A DNA stretch of 64,000 nucleotides from positions 1 to 64,000 of IMG/VR virus record IMGVR_UViG_3300042924_008060. One strand, written 5' to 3'. This DNA is from a virus. Numbering within the stretch: position 1 is the stretch's first letter; each line of letters opens with the position of its first letter. The notes under the pieces are model-generated. The model did not search any database. It saw nothing but the letters and a program-made list of their open reading frames with translations, and had not been told where the DNA came from. A program made the translations under genes and the position numbers. Below, in pieces: positions 52,505 through 61,536 of the stretch.

Positions 52505-54301
52505 ATGACCCAAATATCCGACCCAGTAGAAAATTTTCTCGGACTGCTTGATGGCGTCCGTAAAACAAGCACCGGATGGGTTGCTCGCTGTCCGTGCAGA
52601 AACGACGACTCAAACCCGTCCTTATCTGTCTCGGAGGGGAACGACGGCCGTGTTCTAGTTACTTGCCACCGCGCAATGTCGTGCAATGTTGATGAAATTT
52701 GCAGTTCGGTTGGTTTGCGCGTTTCGGACTTAATGCCGCAGGATTCAAAACCCGTCATCAGAAATGCTGCAACAGACAAGCCAATAAAGACAGAAAAAAA
52801 ACCAATACCCACACAGAAACCGAAGTTGACTTTTGTTGAGTCGTATGACTTTGTTGATGAAAATCATCAGTTGCTATTTCAAAAAGTTAGATACGTCGAT
52901 GAGAATGGCAAGAAATCATTCAGTCAGAGAAAGCCAGATGGGCGAAATGGCTGGGTTTATGCTCTCGGCGATACGCCGAAAGTTCTTTACAATTTGCCAG
53001 CAGTTCTTGAAGCCAAGAAAAATGGTGTGCCAATTTGGGTTGTTGAGGGGGAAAAGGATGCCAACACACTCATTGACATGGGGATTGTTGCAACAACGAT
53101 GCCTGGCGGTGCTGGTAAATGGCTCGACATCCACACAGAGGCACTGGCTGGAGCCGTTGTAGAAGTCATCGCCGACAATGATGAAATTGGGGTAAAACAC
53201 GCCAATGAAGTAGTGGAGACACTTTCTGCAGCTGGATGCAGCGCGCAGGCATGGGTTTGCCCATCACACAAGGATATTACTGACCACATGTCGAGTGGTG
53301 GCTCAATCGATGGATTGCTGCCGATTTTCGAGGACGCGGAAAATCAAGATTTTGAGCAAATTGATTTTGAAGAGGTTGAAGTTGAGTCGCCGCAAACTCC
53401 AGAAGATGCCGCAATTGAGAAGCTAAGCGAACTGATTGCGCGAACCGACCTAAATGCAAAACAGAAAATTGCAAAGAGCAATCTAATCATTGCTTCTTCA
53501 ACTGTGTCCTTTGTTCTGGATACTGGTCGTCTTGTTCAGTGGAATGAATTTCTTAGTGAAACCACTGGCGACACATATGAATGGGTTATTCCTGGGTTAT
53601 TAGAAAAAAGCGAAAGAGTGATAGTCGTAGCCGCAGAAGGTGTTGGTAAAACCATGCTTGCGCGTCAGGTTGGAATTCTTACGGCTGCTGGAATAAATCC
53701 TTTTTCTTTTCAGCAAATGCCAAGAATCACAACGCTTACCGTTGACCTAGAAAACCCAGAACGAATCATCCGAAGAACATCACGCTCAATTGCTCTCCAG
53801 GCCATGTCCCACGCAGGAACTGACAGCATTGACGCACACCTGCTTTCCAAACCATCAGGAATGGACTTGCTCAAGGCAGCAGACAGGGCAATCCTTGAAG
53901 ATGCGCTAGACCAAGTTAGACCACAGCTTCTCGTGATAGGGCCGCTATATAAGGCATTTCTTGACCCAGGTGGGAGAACTTCTGAATCAATCGCCATTGA
54001 AGTGGCTAAATATTTGGACACAATTCGCGTTGTTTATGGTTGCGCTCTATGGATTGAGCACCATGCCCCACTTGGTACAAGTTCTACGTCAAGGGATTTG
54101 CGTCCATTCGGTTCTGCAGTTTGGTCGCGCTGGCCAGAATTTGGCTTGTCCCTACAGCCAGACCCAACTGCTGGTGGCGATTACGTCTATGACGTTAAGC
54201 ACTTTAGAGGTGCTCGCGATGAACGCCACTGGCCGCTGAAGATGAAACGCGGAAAACGCTTCCCATTCGAAGTGGTAGAGTGGATGAAGACAACAACATG
54301 A
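52505..54301 (+). CDS. Primase-helicase (Toprim plus RecA-like ATPase)
   Basis: A 598-residue replication protein. N-terminus: CHC2-like zinc-binding region (VARCPCRNDD...TCHRAMSC). Middle: Toprim domain with WVVEGEKDANTL (E181) and VIADNDEIGVKHA. C-terminal half: RecA/RepA-like ATPase with Walker A AAEGVGKT (K382), LTVDLENPER and LLVIGPLYKAF. It would prime and unwind DNA at the phage fork. An MSSGG string at about residue 260 is probably chance. Stop overlaps the next ATG. Confidence 0.87.
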   Translation: MTQISDPVENFLGLLDGVRKTSTGWVARCPCRNDDSNPSLSVSEGNDGRVLVTCHRAMSCNVDEICSSVGLRVSDLMPQDSKPVIRNAATDKPIKTEKKPIPTQKPKLTFVESYDFVDENHQLLFQKVRYVDENGKKSFSQRKPDGRNGWVYALGDTPKVLYNLPAVLEAKKNGVPIWVVEGEKDANTLIDMGIVATTMPGGAGKWLDIHTEALAGAVVEVIADNDEIGVKHANEVVETLSAAGCSAQAWVCPSHKDITDHMSSGGSIDGLLPIFEDAENQDFEQIDFEEVEVESPQTPEDAAIEKLSELIARTDLNAKQKIAKSNLIIASSTVSFVLDTGRLVQWNEFLSETTGDTYEWVIPGLLEKSERVIVVAAEGVGKTMLARQVGILTAAGINPFSFQQMPRITTLTVDLENPERIIRRTSRSIALQAMSHAGTDSIDAHLLSKPSGMDLLKAADRAILEDALDQVRPQLLVIGPLYKAFLDPGGRTSESIAIEVAKYLDTIRVVYGCALWIEHHAPLGTSSTSRDLRPFGSAVWSRWPEFGLSLQPDPTAGGDYVYDVKHFRGARDERHWPLKMKRGKRFPFEVVEWMKTTT

Positions 54302-54966
54302 GTGATGACAAAACAAAGCCGATAACGACTCGTGAATTTCTGAACGAGCGCGATATACGCATCTTTAAGATGCGCCAGGCTGGAACGTCAGTGCAGGAAA
54401 TAGCCAGAAGATTCGGGGTATCCACATCATCTGTCACTCGTTCAGTTCAGCGCCAATTGGAAAAAATGAACAAGGAAGCAATTCTTGCTTACCCCGAAGT
54501 TCTTCGACTTGAGCTTGAGCGGCTGGACAACCTACAGCAGGCGATTTGGCCAATGACGCAGCATCGCAGGGAGGTTCAGGAGGATGGCACGGAAATTCAA
54601 ATTGAACCAGACCTCAAGGCTATTCAGCAGGTTTTATCAATCATGGACAGGAGGACAAAACTCCTTGGCATGGAACAGACGAACGTCAATGTGCAAATGG
54701 ATGTCAACAACAATACGAATATACGAGCAGTTATTGCCGGCCAGCCAGGAGTTGAAAGACCGGCGATTGGTTTTGACCCAGAGTCCGAAGCAAAAAAACT
54801 TTTGGAACTGATGGCTATATCCGGCGTGTTGCCCGAAAGTACAGTAAAGTCTCTTCTAGGGACAGATAGTTCGGACATAATTGATGCTGAAATAGTCGAG
54901 CTTTCAGGTCTGGATGAATCCGAGGAGGATTACGGTGAAGAAGCAGATAAAGATTTTGACGAGTGA
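54298..54966 (+). CDS. HTH protein, terminase small subunit candidate
   Basis: A 222-residue protein. The N-terminal helix-turn-helix IFKMRQAGTSVQEIARRFG then STSSVTRSVQRQLEKM is followed by a long helical region (LELERLDNLQQAIWPMTQHR) and an acidic tail. That arrangement fits a small terminase subunit, which binds packaging sites, but a replication or transcription regulator is possible since it sits next to the primase-helicase and 41 kb from terL. I chose ATG 54298, overlapping the previous stop; an in-frame ATG lies 18 bases upstream. Confidence 0.62.
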   Translation: MSDDKTKPITTREFLNERDIRIFKMRQAGTSVQEIARRFGVSTSSVTRSVQRQLEKMNKEAILAYPEVLRLELERLDNLQQAIWPMTQHRREVQEDGTEIQIEPDLKAIQQVLSIMDRRTKLLGMEQTNVNVQMDVNNNTNIRAVIAGQPGVERPAIGFDPESEAKKLLELMAISGVLPESTVKSLLGTDSSDIIDAEIVELSGLDESEEDYGEEADKDFDE

Positions 54967-55276
54967 AGATATAAGCGCTTCAAATATGATGGCGGCAATG
55001 AAAAAAGTTGCTGACACAATCAGCCCAACTATTGCTCCTGTTGCAAAAGAAGACGACGCCCCAATCGATAAGTCCGTTCTCATCCGAACCACAGAAGCAG
55101 AAAGAGAGCGCTGGAAACAAGCCTCATCCGAGGAGCAACTATCCCTTTCTGCGTGGATACGAAACTGCCTTAACGAGCGCGCCACACGAGCCCTGGATTG
55201 CCAGCACCCGCCAAGTATGGTTAAGCGATATCCATGGTCCGTAACCTGCACAAAATGCAACACAAGACTTCAGTAA
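54935..55276 (+). CDS. Ribbon-helix-helix-like protein with C-terminal Cys/His
   Basis: A 113-residue protein. Residues about 60-90 (ERERWKQASSEEQLSLSAWIRNCL) resemble a ribbon-helix-helix DNA-binding unit as in MobC-like proteins. The C-terminus has DCQHPPS...TCTKCN, a likely zinc site. GTG 54935 is supported by GAGGAGG six bases upstream; an ATG 21 bases earlier is possible. It overlaps the end of the HTH gene. Confidence 0.65.
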   Translation: MKKQIKILTSEDISASNMMAAMKKVADTISPTIAPVAKEDDAPIDKSVLIRTTEAERERWKQASSEEQLSLSAWIRNCLNERATRALDCQHPPSMVKRYPWSVTCTKCNTRLQ

Positions 55277-55324
55277 AGTCTTAACACCACGTAAATTCAT
55301 TTTTATTGAGTTTTACACAAGTGG

Positions 55325-55337
55325 TATCATTTTGTAG
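55325..55337 (+). promoter_or_regulatory. Leaderless-type -10 box for giant 3
   Basis: TATCAT (55325-55330) ends 7 bases before ATG 55338. No Shine-Dalgarno is present. Confidence 0.45.
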
Positions 55338-58300
55338 ATGTCTAACGCAGATGAGGAATTTGAGATTCCGTTTGAGCTTTCCCGAAAAGGTAGAGAGCTA
55401 GAGCAGGAAACCAAGGCCATTGGTCGTCGCCTTGCCTCGTATGTGGGCGGTCGTCTTATTGATAGGCCAAATGTTGGAGGCGGACGTAGGCGTCGTCGTG
55501 GAGACATTGATGTTCCAACAGGAGGGGTGCCAGGAAGCAGAAAACCAACCGGCAGTGATTTCGACCCGGATGCAGACGGGTGGGTCGATGAGGGCACAAC
55601 GCGTCCAAGATTTATAGGCACAAACGATGAAACCCAGGCGGTTCGACAAGCCGTGCGACTCTCTTCTGGGCAGGCAAACACAACAGAACAAACCAGCCCA
55701 GCAGAAGAAAGAGTTGCTGTGGCTCGTAAAAGAGTTGAAGGGCTAAGGGCTGCAATTGCCGAATTAGAGCGGTCCGGGAATTGGACAGGAAAAGATAACG
55801 GTGTCGTTCTTAGCGGTAATTCAAGAAGCAACGAGCCAGTCGAAACCATCGATATTGATAAACCTGGAATAAATCCAGCAAATCAAACACGTGAAGAACA
55901 CGTAGCACTCATCGAGCAAGACCTCGATAGAAGAAACATTAACGACCCTGCGCAACGGGAAAGTGAAATTAAAAAAGCCCTTTCAAGCAGAGTTACGGAA
56001 GCAAAAGAAAAACTTTATCTTGCTGAAGAAAGCCTACGAATTCAAGAATTTGAAGAAAATCGCAAAAAAATACGAGATGAACAAAATGTTCTAGATGTTG
56101 AAGAAATACCAGAAGAAAAAATTGCAGTTCTTAAAAGCGAAGCTGATTCGATAAGGTCTTTGAGTCAGCAAGAACAAGATAACCTTTTTATTTCACCAAC
56201 ACCAACTAACGCGTACTTTATTCATCATGGAGTAGCAGAACTAGATGATGGAATATTCATACCTGAACGCACAAAAGGTGGGGGAATTGGCTCTGGACAG
56301 ATACTGGGTAATACACGCGAGCTAAATGAGACACAGTCACGAAATTTACGCCGTGATTTTGCTTCAACGTCCGTCAAAGTCAAAGCATATCGCTCATTAT
56401 TGCAAAAGCTTCGCGCAAATGATGAGTCTTCAGTAATTGAGAATCAAGACGAAGTCAGAGCTATTGCGAACATCATTGGTAGTCCGTACGTGGCATTTGC
56501 TTCTGACGATAAATTTACAAAAGGCTGGGAAGTTGGTGACAGCCTGAGAATATCTGACATAAATGCCAGAAAAGGAAATGCATTTAATCTCGACGGGATT
56601 ATCAGTGAGGTCGAGTTAAATCTAGGAGTCGAAGAAAAAGCAGCATCAGAGATGCAGTCGGTATTGGCTGCACTTGGTGATGACAAGAACTTTATGTCTA
56701 CTCACTCTGGTCTGTATCAAGCTGCTACAAAATATTCTGGATATCTCGACAGATATCCAACTGAAGCCTTTTCCTCGATGATAAAGGAAATACGCACATT
56801 GTGGTTGCAGGATTTAGCAACAGCACGACACCGCAGAGGCACATCATGGTTTGGTGTAGGTAAATGGGGTCATGACATTACCAACATCCTTGGTCCTGGT
56901 GGGGAGTGGCAAGTACTAGGCAAAAATAAGCCGATTGCCGGACTCTCGAAGCCTCAGGGTTTCAGTCAGACTGATTATGACGACATATTGTTTGCGATGA
57001 CTCCAAGAATTGTCAAAATGCATGATGAAAGGGGATATGTAGACATTGATGAGCTTTTAGCTGACATAAACGAACCGATTGACTACTCAAAGCGTTTGTC
57101 TAGCGGCTCAGACAGGCCTTCTTATCCTAGAAAACCAACATACGGTGCTTTTATTGGCGGAGCAGAGCAAGAATTTGGCGATGCTAAAACATGGCAGGAA
57201 TTTAAGGACAAGTACAAAAATCGAGAAATAATTTTCTTTGATTACGAGACGACTGGTCTGGTATTTGATGAATTCCGCAAACCTTCTTCCAATGGCCAAC
57301 CAACACAGTTTGGTGCTGTGAAGATGAAAGACGGAAAAATAATTGACAGCATCAATATTTTCATGGACCCAGAAGAATCTCTTGGTGAATGGTCGCGCGC
57401 AAACCTCAAGGACATAGATGGCAATCCGCTGACAGATGAGTGGTTAAAAACCCAAACATCCATCAAAAAGGCACATGAACGACTTGCCGAGTTCGCTGGA
57501 GATGATGCAATATTCGGCGTACAAAACGCATCATTTGACAAAGACGTCCTCGAACTGGCACTATCTCAATCAGGCATTACATGGAGACCCAAGGGCTACC
57601 TAGACACTAAAGAAATTTCAGATATGGCCCTTCCTCGTTGGACGCCAGAAACAGACGACGGCCCATTCGTTCTTGATGCAGACGGGAACAAGAAGCCGTC
57701 CAATGGACTTGCCGCCATAACCAAATACCTCAATGTTGATTTAGGTGAAAAACACCATACGGCAGATGCAGATGCTGAAGCAACCGGTCTTGTCATGTCG
57801 GCGATTATCGATGGAGCCATCATTAATGGTTGGTCAACTGACGTTTTGGACAAAGACAAAAGGGATGCAAAGTTCAATTCAAATAATGCAAAATTTGCAG
57901 CAGCGGTAGATAAATTCGAACAAGATGTCGCTGAGTATCGCCGTCTTTCATCCGGAGATGACGGCGACTACAGAGGAATGCATATGGCCCCAGATGCAGA
58001 TTCTGGAGCACCACTTCACAATTTGACTGGTGTTTACCCAGATGATGTTTATTCCTCATCAAGTATCCGCTACTACGGAACGGGTAATGACAGTTTTGAC
58101 GCAGCCGCAGTAGATGTGGTTCGTCGTTTTAGAAATAAACCGAATGCCGATGTGACCGTGTATAGGGCTGTTCCGATATCGAGGGATGAGCAAATACTAA
58201 GACTCGAAAAACAGCAGAAATACATTCTCCAATATGGTCGGGTACCTCGTGGTGTATCAACAAACCTCCATCACAGCGACTATTACGACAAACTTGCATC

Positions 58301-61300
58301 TGAGCTAGATGCTCTACGCAATCAGGAAGAATCTGAGCTTGTATCAATAAATCCAGGTGACTGGGTGACCCCCGTACGACAGTATGCAGTTGAGCACGGT
58401 GAGGGAGTTCTTCGTGGGGACTATGAAATAATCAAAAAACGCGTCAAAGCAAAAGACATCTACACCAACGGTGACTCATGGCTCGAGTGGGGTTATGACC
58501 CAGATAAACGCAACTCCTTGTCTTCAGGTAAAATTTACGATTCAGTCGTAAGTGAGGAAAATTACCTATCAAACGAACAGCGAGCAGGAGTAGAGAGTTT
58601 CTCTGCGCTGATGCTGGGTGACGAACTCCAAAAAGAAGATGAGTGGATTACTAAAGATGACCCAAGATATTCCTCATTTCAGAAAATTCAGGGTATTGAA
58701 TACGATGTATTCGAAGAAGACGTTCTCGCGGATAGCGAAGAAAGAAAAGCCTTCAAAGAATCAATAAAGTCAGCAGCGAAAGATATGTTTTCTGGTGAAA
58801 TAACGACAAGAAACGACGTTATAGTCACGGCAGCAAACGGAGAAAAAATAAATCTTGGTAGAACATTCGATATTGTTGTTTCACCGACAGACGTCGTCGT
58901 ACAGAAAATGGACGAAGAAGAATTCGAAGAAGCAAGTGAAGCCCTTGGTGTCGATGGAATTATGGAAGGCGCGAAAAAGCGGCCATCCACAAGCGTGAGC
59001 TTGAAGTTCACCGTTGAAACAAAAGACAAGGACGCTGTAAAACGACTTACTCAAGCAGGAATTCCACGGCGGGAACGTTGGGACGGAATTGGAGATATGG
59101 AGGACTTCGAAAAAGGGCAAAACGAAGGCCAACTGGTAATTGCTGATTCAATCAGAACAATTGTAATCAATGGAAGAAATAAGATGATTGTCCATGATTC
59201 ACTATCCGTCGGTGCCCCAGCTCGAGGCAATGGAATAGCGAGCATTTTCAACGCCAGAAACGAGGCTGTTTACAGAGAGATTGATGCAGAAACAATATTG
59301 GCTTCCGCTCAGTCTGGGGAACAAGGCGACTATATGGGCGCAACACACTGGGCCAGAAATGGCTTTACATGGGCGTCGCAGGGCGAGCAGCAAAAATTTA
59401 TAGAAGTAATAGATAATGCGGTAAATGATTCATCACGAAAATGGTTTACGGACGAAGAAAAGAAGAGAATAACATCGCTCTACGAAAAATCAAAAAACGG
59501 AAAATTCAAAACAAATGCAACAGCAGAACAGCTTGTTGATTTTGAAGAAGCCGATGAGCTATTTAGAGCCGGAGAAGGCGTCACTATTTTAATGAAGCGT
59601 GACATCAAGCGCAAGAGCCAGCAGTCAGCTCCAAGGACTGTGGTTAATCGCCTCCTATCGCGTGGTGGCAGGAAAAATAGACGAACCTCCAACCGTCTTT
59701 CGTCTGGAGGCGAGCGTCCAATACTAAAAATGAATCAGCCAGATATAAAAGCGCATCAATTGAAAAAATATAAATACGGAGACCAAAGTGAACTTGGCGG
59801 AAATGTTCGCAGAAGCAAGTCGAACTGGCTAAAGGGCATGACTCCAAGACAAATGTCTGAATTGCTCGTCCCAACATCAAAAGAGCAATACTTTGAAATG
59901 CTTATTGATGATTTTGCGCCAGGAGGACGAGACTCTGCAGAATACGTAAAAAGATTCAACGCCGTCCATGACGAGTATTTTAAAAACAATCCATGGGATG
60001 ATATGGATTTCTCCCCCGAAGCAGTTGAAGCTGTGCGTAACGCTGTTGAGCGAGCTGTCGAATCAAATCCAAAACTAAAGTGGGCATTTGAGACACACGG
60101 TGCTCCCGTTTTCTACATGCAAACAGCTGATGCTTCGAGGGCGTATGAAAGCTTGCCTCAGGTTTCGTCAAAACTTGAACAAATAAAGAGTGTTCGCGGA
60201 ATCGGTTCAAAAGACCCATATGTTCGCGCCAGGACAACTCCATTCCTTAATTCCGTATCCTTTAACCGAAGACTGATTATCGACAGGGAATCAAATTCGC
60301 TAGACACAGCACGCGAAAACGTGACCATGGACCCGACGAGACTCGTAACGAGCCGTGATAACACTATTGACAAATCAATAGCTGGAGTCATAACCCATGA
60401 GTGGGGACATTGGTTGCATTTCCGAGCACTAAAAGACGTCGAACTAGCTGGCAAGCCAAAAAATCGCCATTATTTTGGTTCTGGTGACCCTCAGGATAAG
60501 CGTTACGCGCAAGCGCTGCAGGTTGCGTCCGAATATAACGATGTAATTATGAATCCTGACATGATGGCCAGATTCTCTGACGGGGTTGACATAAATTCGG
60601 TTACAGATAGTCCGATGACACTCTCTTCTTACGGTAATACAAATAAAGCTGAAGCATTTGCTGAGGCAGTAGTTGCGATACTTCACCCAAATGATAAGTT
60701 GAAGACATATGCGCTAAATAAAAAACTGCGTGAAGATGTTTATTCAATACTGTTTGTTGACGGCAATACAGAACCGTGGGGAAATCTGGCAGAAAAATCT
60801 CAGGAACGAAATTCAAGCAGTGCGCCACGCCTTTCATCTGGAGCTACTGTGGAGAAAAAAAGAGTTAAGTACTCTCCAGAGCAGATACGGCAAATAGCAT
60901 CACAGGTTGAGGTCAAATATGCCGAAACCCCAGAGAAACGCCTACTGGCAAGAAAGACTCTGCAAAAAGGATTCCAAGGCGGTTTTACTGTCGAGCTAGA
61001 CACAATGGACGACATAAAAAATGGTATAGCAGTAGCAAGAAATAGAAAAGGAATGATTTTTCCAGCTTCTGCAGACTTCACTCCGGATGGAGAGCCAACA
61101 GAAGAACTTATTGACACATTCGTTGCATGGCTGGACTTTCACGGACCTGAAGTATTCAACAACCCATCGGATGGAGCAGAAAGAGTCGCTATCGGCGGAT
61201 GGGTGGATGACGGAACTCTTTATCTTGACGTAACCGATATCTACCCAACAGCGCAATTCCTTCCGCGAGCCAGGGATTTGGGTGGGCAGGAAAACCAAAA

Positions 61301-61511
61301 AGCTGTAACCAACCTGAACGTTCTGTGGGAGTTGCTCGAGTCTGGGGCAGATGACCTGAGTCCTGCCTTTATTGATACCGGCGGCGATGGCGGCCAAACA
61401 ATTACTAGGGAAACAATTGAACGGTTCAGAAAGGCCCTACTTGCTTTTGAGTCAGGCGATGAAGGACAGCCACGATTGCCCATAAAAAACACTAAGAAAA
61501 AATCTTCATAA
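55338..61511 (+). CDS. Giant polyvalent protein 3: DnaQ, ADP-ribosyltransferase-like, GNAT-like, zincin
   Basis: A 2,057-residue protein. Residues about 28-92 repeat the module of giant 1 (AIGRRLASYVGGRLIDRP, then PTGSDFDPDADGWVDEGTTR). LSSG follows at 108, 587, 870, 1061, 1454 and 1832, giving predicted pieces 1-111, 112-590, 591-873, 874-1064, 1065-1457, 1458-1835 and 1836-2057. Recognisable domains fall inside single pieces: DnaQ exonuclease (D635), ART-like fold (R943, E1050), GNAT-like motif (R1296-A1301) and zincin HEWGH (1687-1691). The 112-590 and 1836-2057 pieces are unrecognised. It is 15 kb downstream of the head operon but shares its N-terminal module, so a common fate such as packaging is likely. 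Confidence 0.88.
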   Translation: MSNADEEFEIPFELSRKGRELEQETKAIGRRLASYVGGRLIDRPNVGGGRRRRRGDIDVPTGGVPGSRKPTGSDFDPDADGWVDEGTTRPRFIGTNDETQAVRQAVRLSSGQANTTEQTSPAEERVAVARKRVEGLRAAIAELERSGNWTGKDNGVVLSGNSRSNEPVETIDIDKPGINPANQTREEHVALIEQDLDRRNINDPAQRESEIKKALSSRVTEAKEKLYLAEESLRIQEFEENRKKIRDEQNVLDVEEIPEEKIAVLKSEADSIRSLSQQEQDNLFISPTPTNAYFIHHGVAELDDGIFIPERTKGGGIGSGQILGNTRELNETQSRNLRRDFASTSVKVKAYRSLLQKLRANDESSVIENQDEVRAIANIIGSPYVAFASDDKFTKGWEVGDSLRISDINARKGNAFNLDGIISEVELNLGVEEKAASEMQSVLAALGDDKNFMSTHSGLYQAATKYSGYLDRYPTEAFSSMIKEIRTLWLQDLATARHRRGTSWFGVGKWGHDITNILGPGGEWQVLGKNKPIAGLSKPQGFSQTDYDDILFAMTPRIVKMHDERGYVDIDELLADINEPIDYSKRLSSGSDRPSYPRKPTYGAFIGGAEQEFGDAKTWQEFKDKYKNREIIFFDYETTGLVFDEFRKPSSNGQPTQFGAVKMKDGKIIDSINIFMDPEESLGEWSRANLKDIDGNPLTDEWLKTQTSIKKAHERLAEFAGDDAIFGVQNASFDKDVLELALSQSGITWRPKGYLDTKEISDMALPRWTPETDDGPFVLDADGNKKPSNGLAAITKYLNVDLGEKHHTADADAEATGLVMSAIIDGAIINGWSTDVLDKDKRDAKFNSNNAKFAAAVDKFEQDVAEYRRLSSGDDGDYRGMHMAPDADSGAPLHNLTGVYPDDVYSSSSIRYYGTGNDSFDAAAVDVVRRFRNKPNADVTVYRAVPISRDEQILRLEKQQKYILQYGRVPRGVSTNLHHSDYYDKLASELDALRNQEESELVSINPGDWVTPVRQYAVEHGEGVLRGDYEIIKKRVKAKDIYTNGDSWLEWGYDPDKRNSLSSGKIYDSVVSEENYLSNEQRAGVESFSALMLGDELQKEDEWITKDDPRYSSFQKIQGIEYDVFEEDVLADSEERKAFKESIKSAAKDMFSGEITTRNDVIVTAANGEKINLGRTFDIVVSPTDVVVQKMDEEEFEEASEALGVDGIMEGAKKRPSTSVSLKFTVETKDKDAVKRLTQAGIPRRERWDGIGDMEDFEKGQNEGQLVIADSIRTIVINGRNKMIVHDSLSVGAPARGNGIASIFNARNEAVYREIDAETILASAQSGEQGDYMGATHWARNGFTWASQGEQQKFIEVIDNAVNDSSRKWFTDEEKKRITSLYEKSKNGKFKTNATAEQLVDFEEADELFRAGEGVTILMKRDIKRKSQQSAPRTVVNRLLSRGGRKNRRTSNRLSSGGERPILKMNQPDIKAHQLKKYKYGDQSELGGNVRRSKSNWLKGMTPRQMSELLVPTSKEQYFEMLIDDFAPGGRDSAEYVKRFNAVHDEYFKNNPWDDMDFSPEAVEAVRNAVERAVESNPKLKWAFETHGAPVFYMQTADASRAYESLPQVSSKLEQIKSVRGIGSKDPYVRARTTPFLNSVSFNRRLIIDRESNSLDTARENVTMDPTRLVTSRDNTIDKSIAGVITHEWGHWLHFRALKDVELAGKPKNRHYFGSGDPQDKRYAQALQVASEYNDVIMNPDMMARFSDGVDINSVTDSPMTLSSYGNTNKAEAFAEAVVAILHPNDKLKTYALNKKLREDVYSILFVDGNTEPWGNLAEKSQERNSSSAPRLSSGATVEKKRVKYSPEQIRQIASQVEVKYAETPEKRLLARKTLQKGFQGGFTVELDTMDDIKNGIAVARNRKGMIFPASADFTPDGEPTEELIDTFVAWLDFHGPEVFNNPSDGAERVAIGGWVDDGTLYLDVTDIYPTAQFLPRARDLGGQENQKAVTNLNVLWELLESGADDLSPAFIDTGGDGGQTITRETIERFRKALLAFESGDEGQPRLPIKNTKKKSS
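55671..57107 (+). other. Unrecognised predicted piece (giant 3, 112-590)
   Basis: A 479-residue stretch between RLSSG motifs. It has a coiled-coil region (about 200-260, containing LSSR at 215-218), then a folded part with AYFIHHGVAELDDGIFIPER and TSWFGVGKWGHDITNILGPGG. I cannot name a family. Confidence 0.4.
57108..57956 (+). other. DnaQ-like 3'-5' exonuclease (giant 3, 591-873)
   Basis: A 283-residue stretch between LSSG motifs. DEDDh exonuclease motifs are in order: FFDYETTGLV (D635, E637), IFGVQNASFDKDVL, and KHHTADADAEATGLV. Catalytic residues look intact. Confidence 0.85.
57957..58529 (+). other. ADP-ribosyltransferase-like domain (giant 3, 874-1064)
   Basis: A 191-residue stretch. 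VTVYRAVPIS (R943), SINPGDWVTPVRQYAVEHG and the C-terminal GDSWLEWGYDP (E1050) match the R / S-T-S-like / E layout of phage ADP-ribosyltransferases. In T4, packaged ADP-ribosyltransferase Alt modifies host RNA polymerase on entry. Confidence 0.72.
58530..59708 (+). other. GNAT-like domain (giant 3, 1065-1457)
   Basis: A 393-residue stretch. Near its centre HDSLSVGAPARGNGIASIF carries an R-x-x-G-x-A acetyl-CoA loop, followed by YMGATHWARNGFTWAS. The rest is unrecognised. Confidence 0.5.
59709..60842 (+). other. HExxH zincin domain (giant 3, 1458-1835)
   Basis: A 378-residue stretch with SIAGVITHEWGHWLHFRAL (HEWGH 1687-1691) and a downstream NKAEAFAEAVVAIL that could give the third zinc ligand. 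It resembles the metallopeptidase domains of polyvalent proteins. Confidence 0.75.
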
Positions 61512-61536
61512 AAAGTGCAATAATATAGGTATCGAT

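Noticed and set aside
53285-53300. MSSG string in the primase-helicase
   Set aside because: It is a single occurrence within the Toprim-to-ATPase region of an ordinary replication protein, without the R/K-L-S-S-G context, and probably chance.
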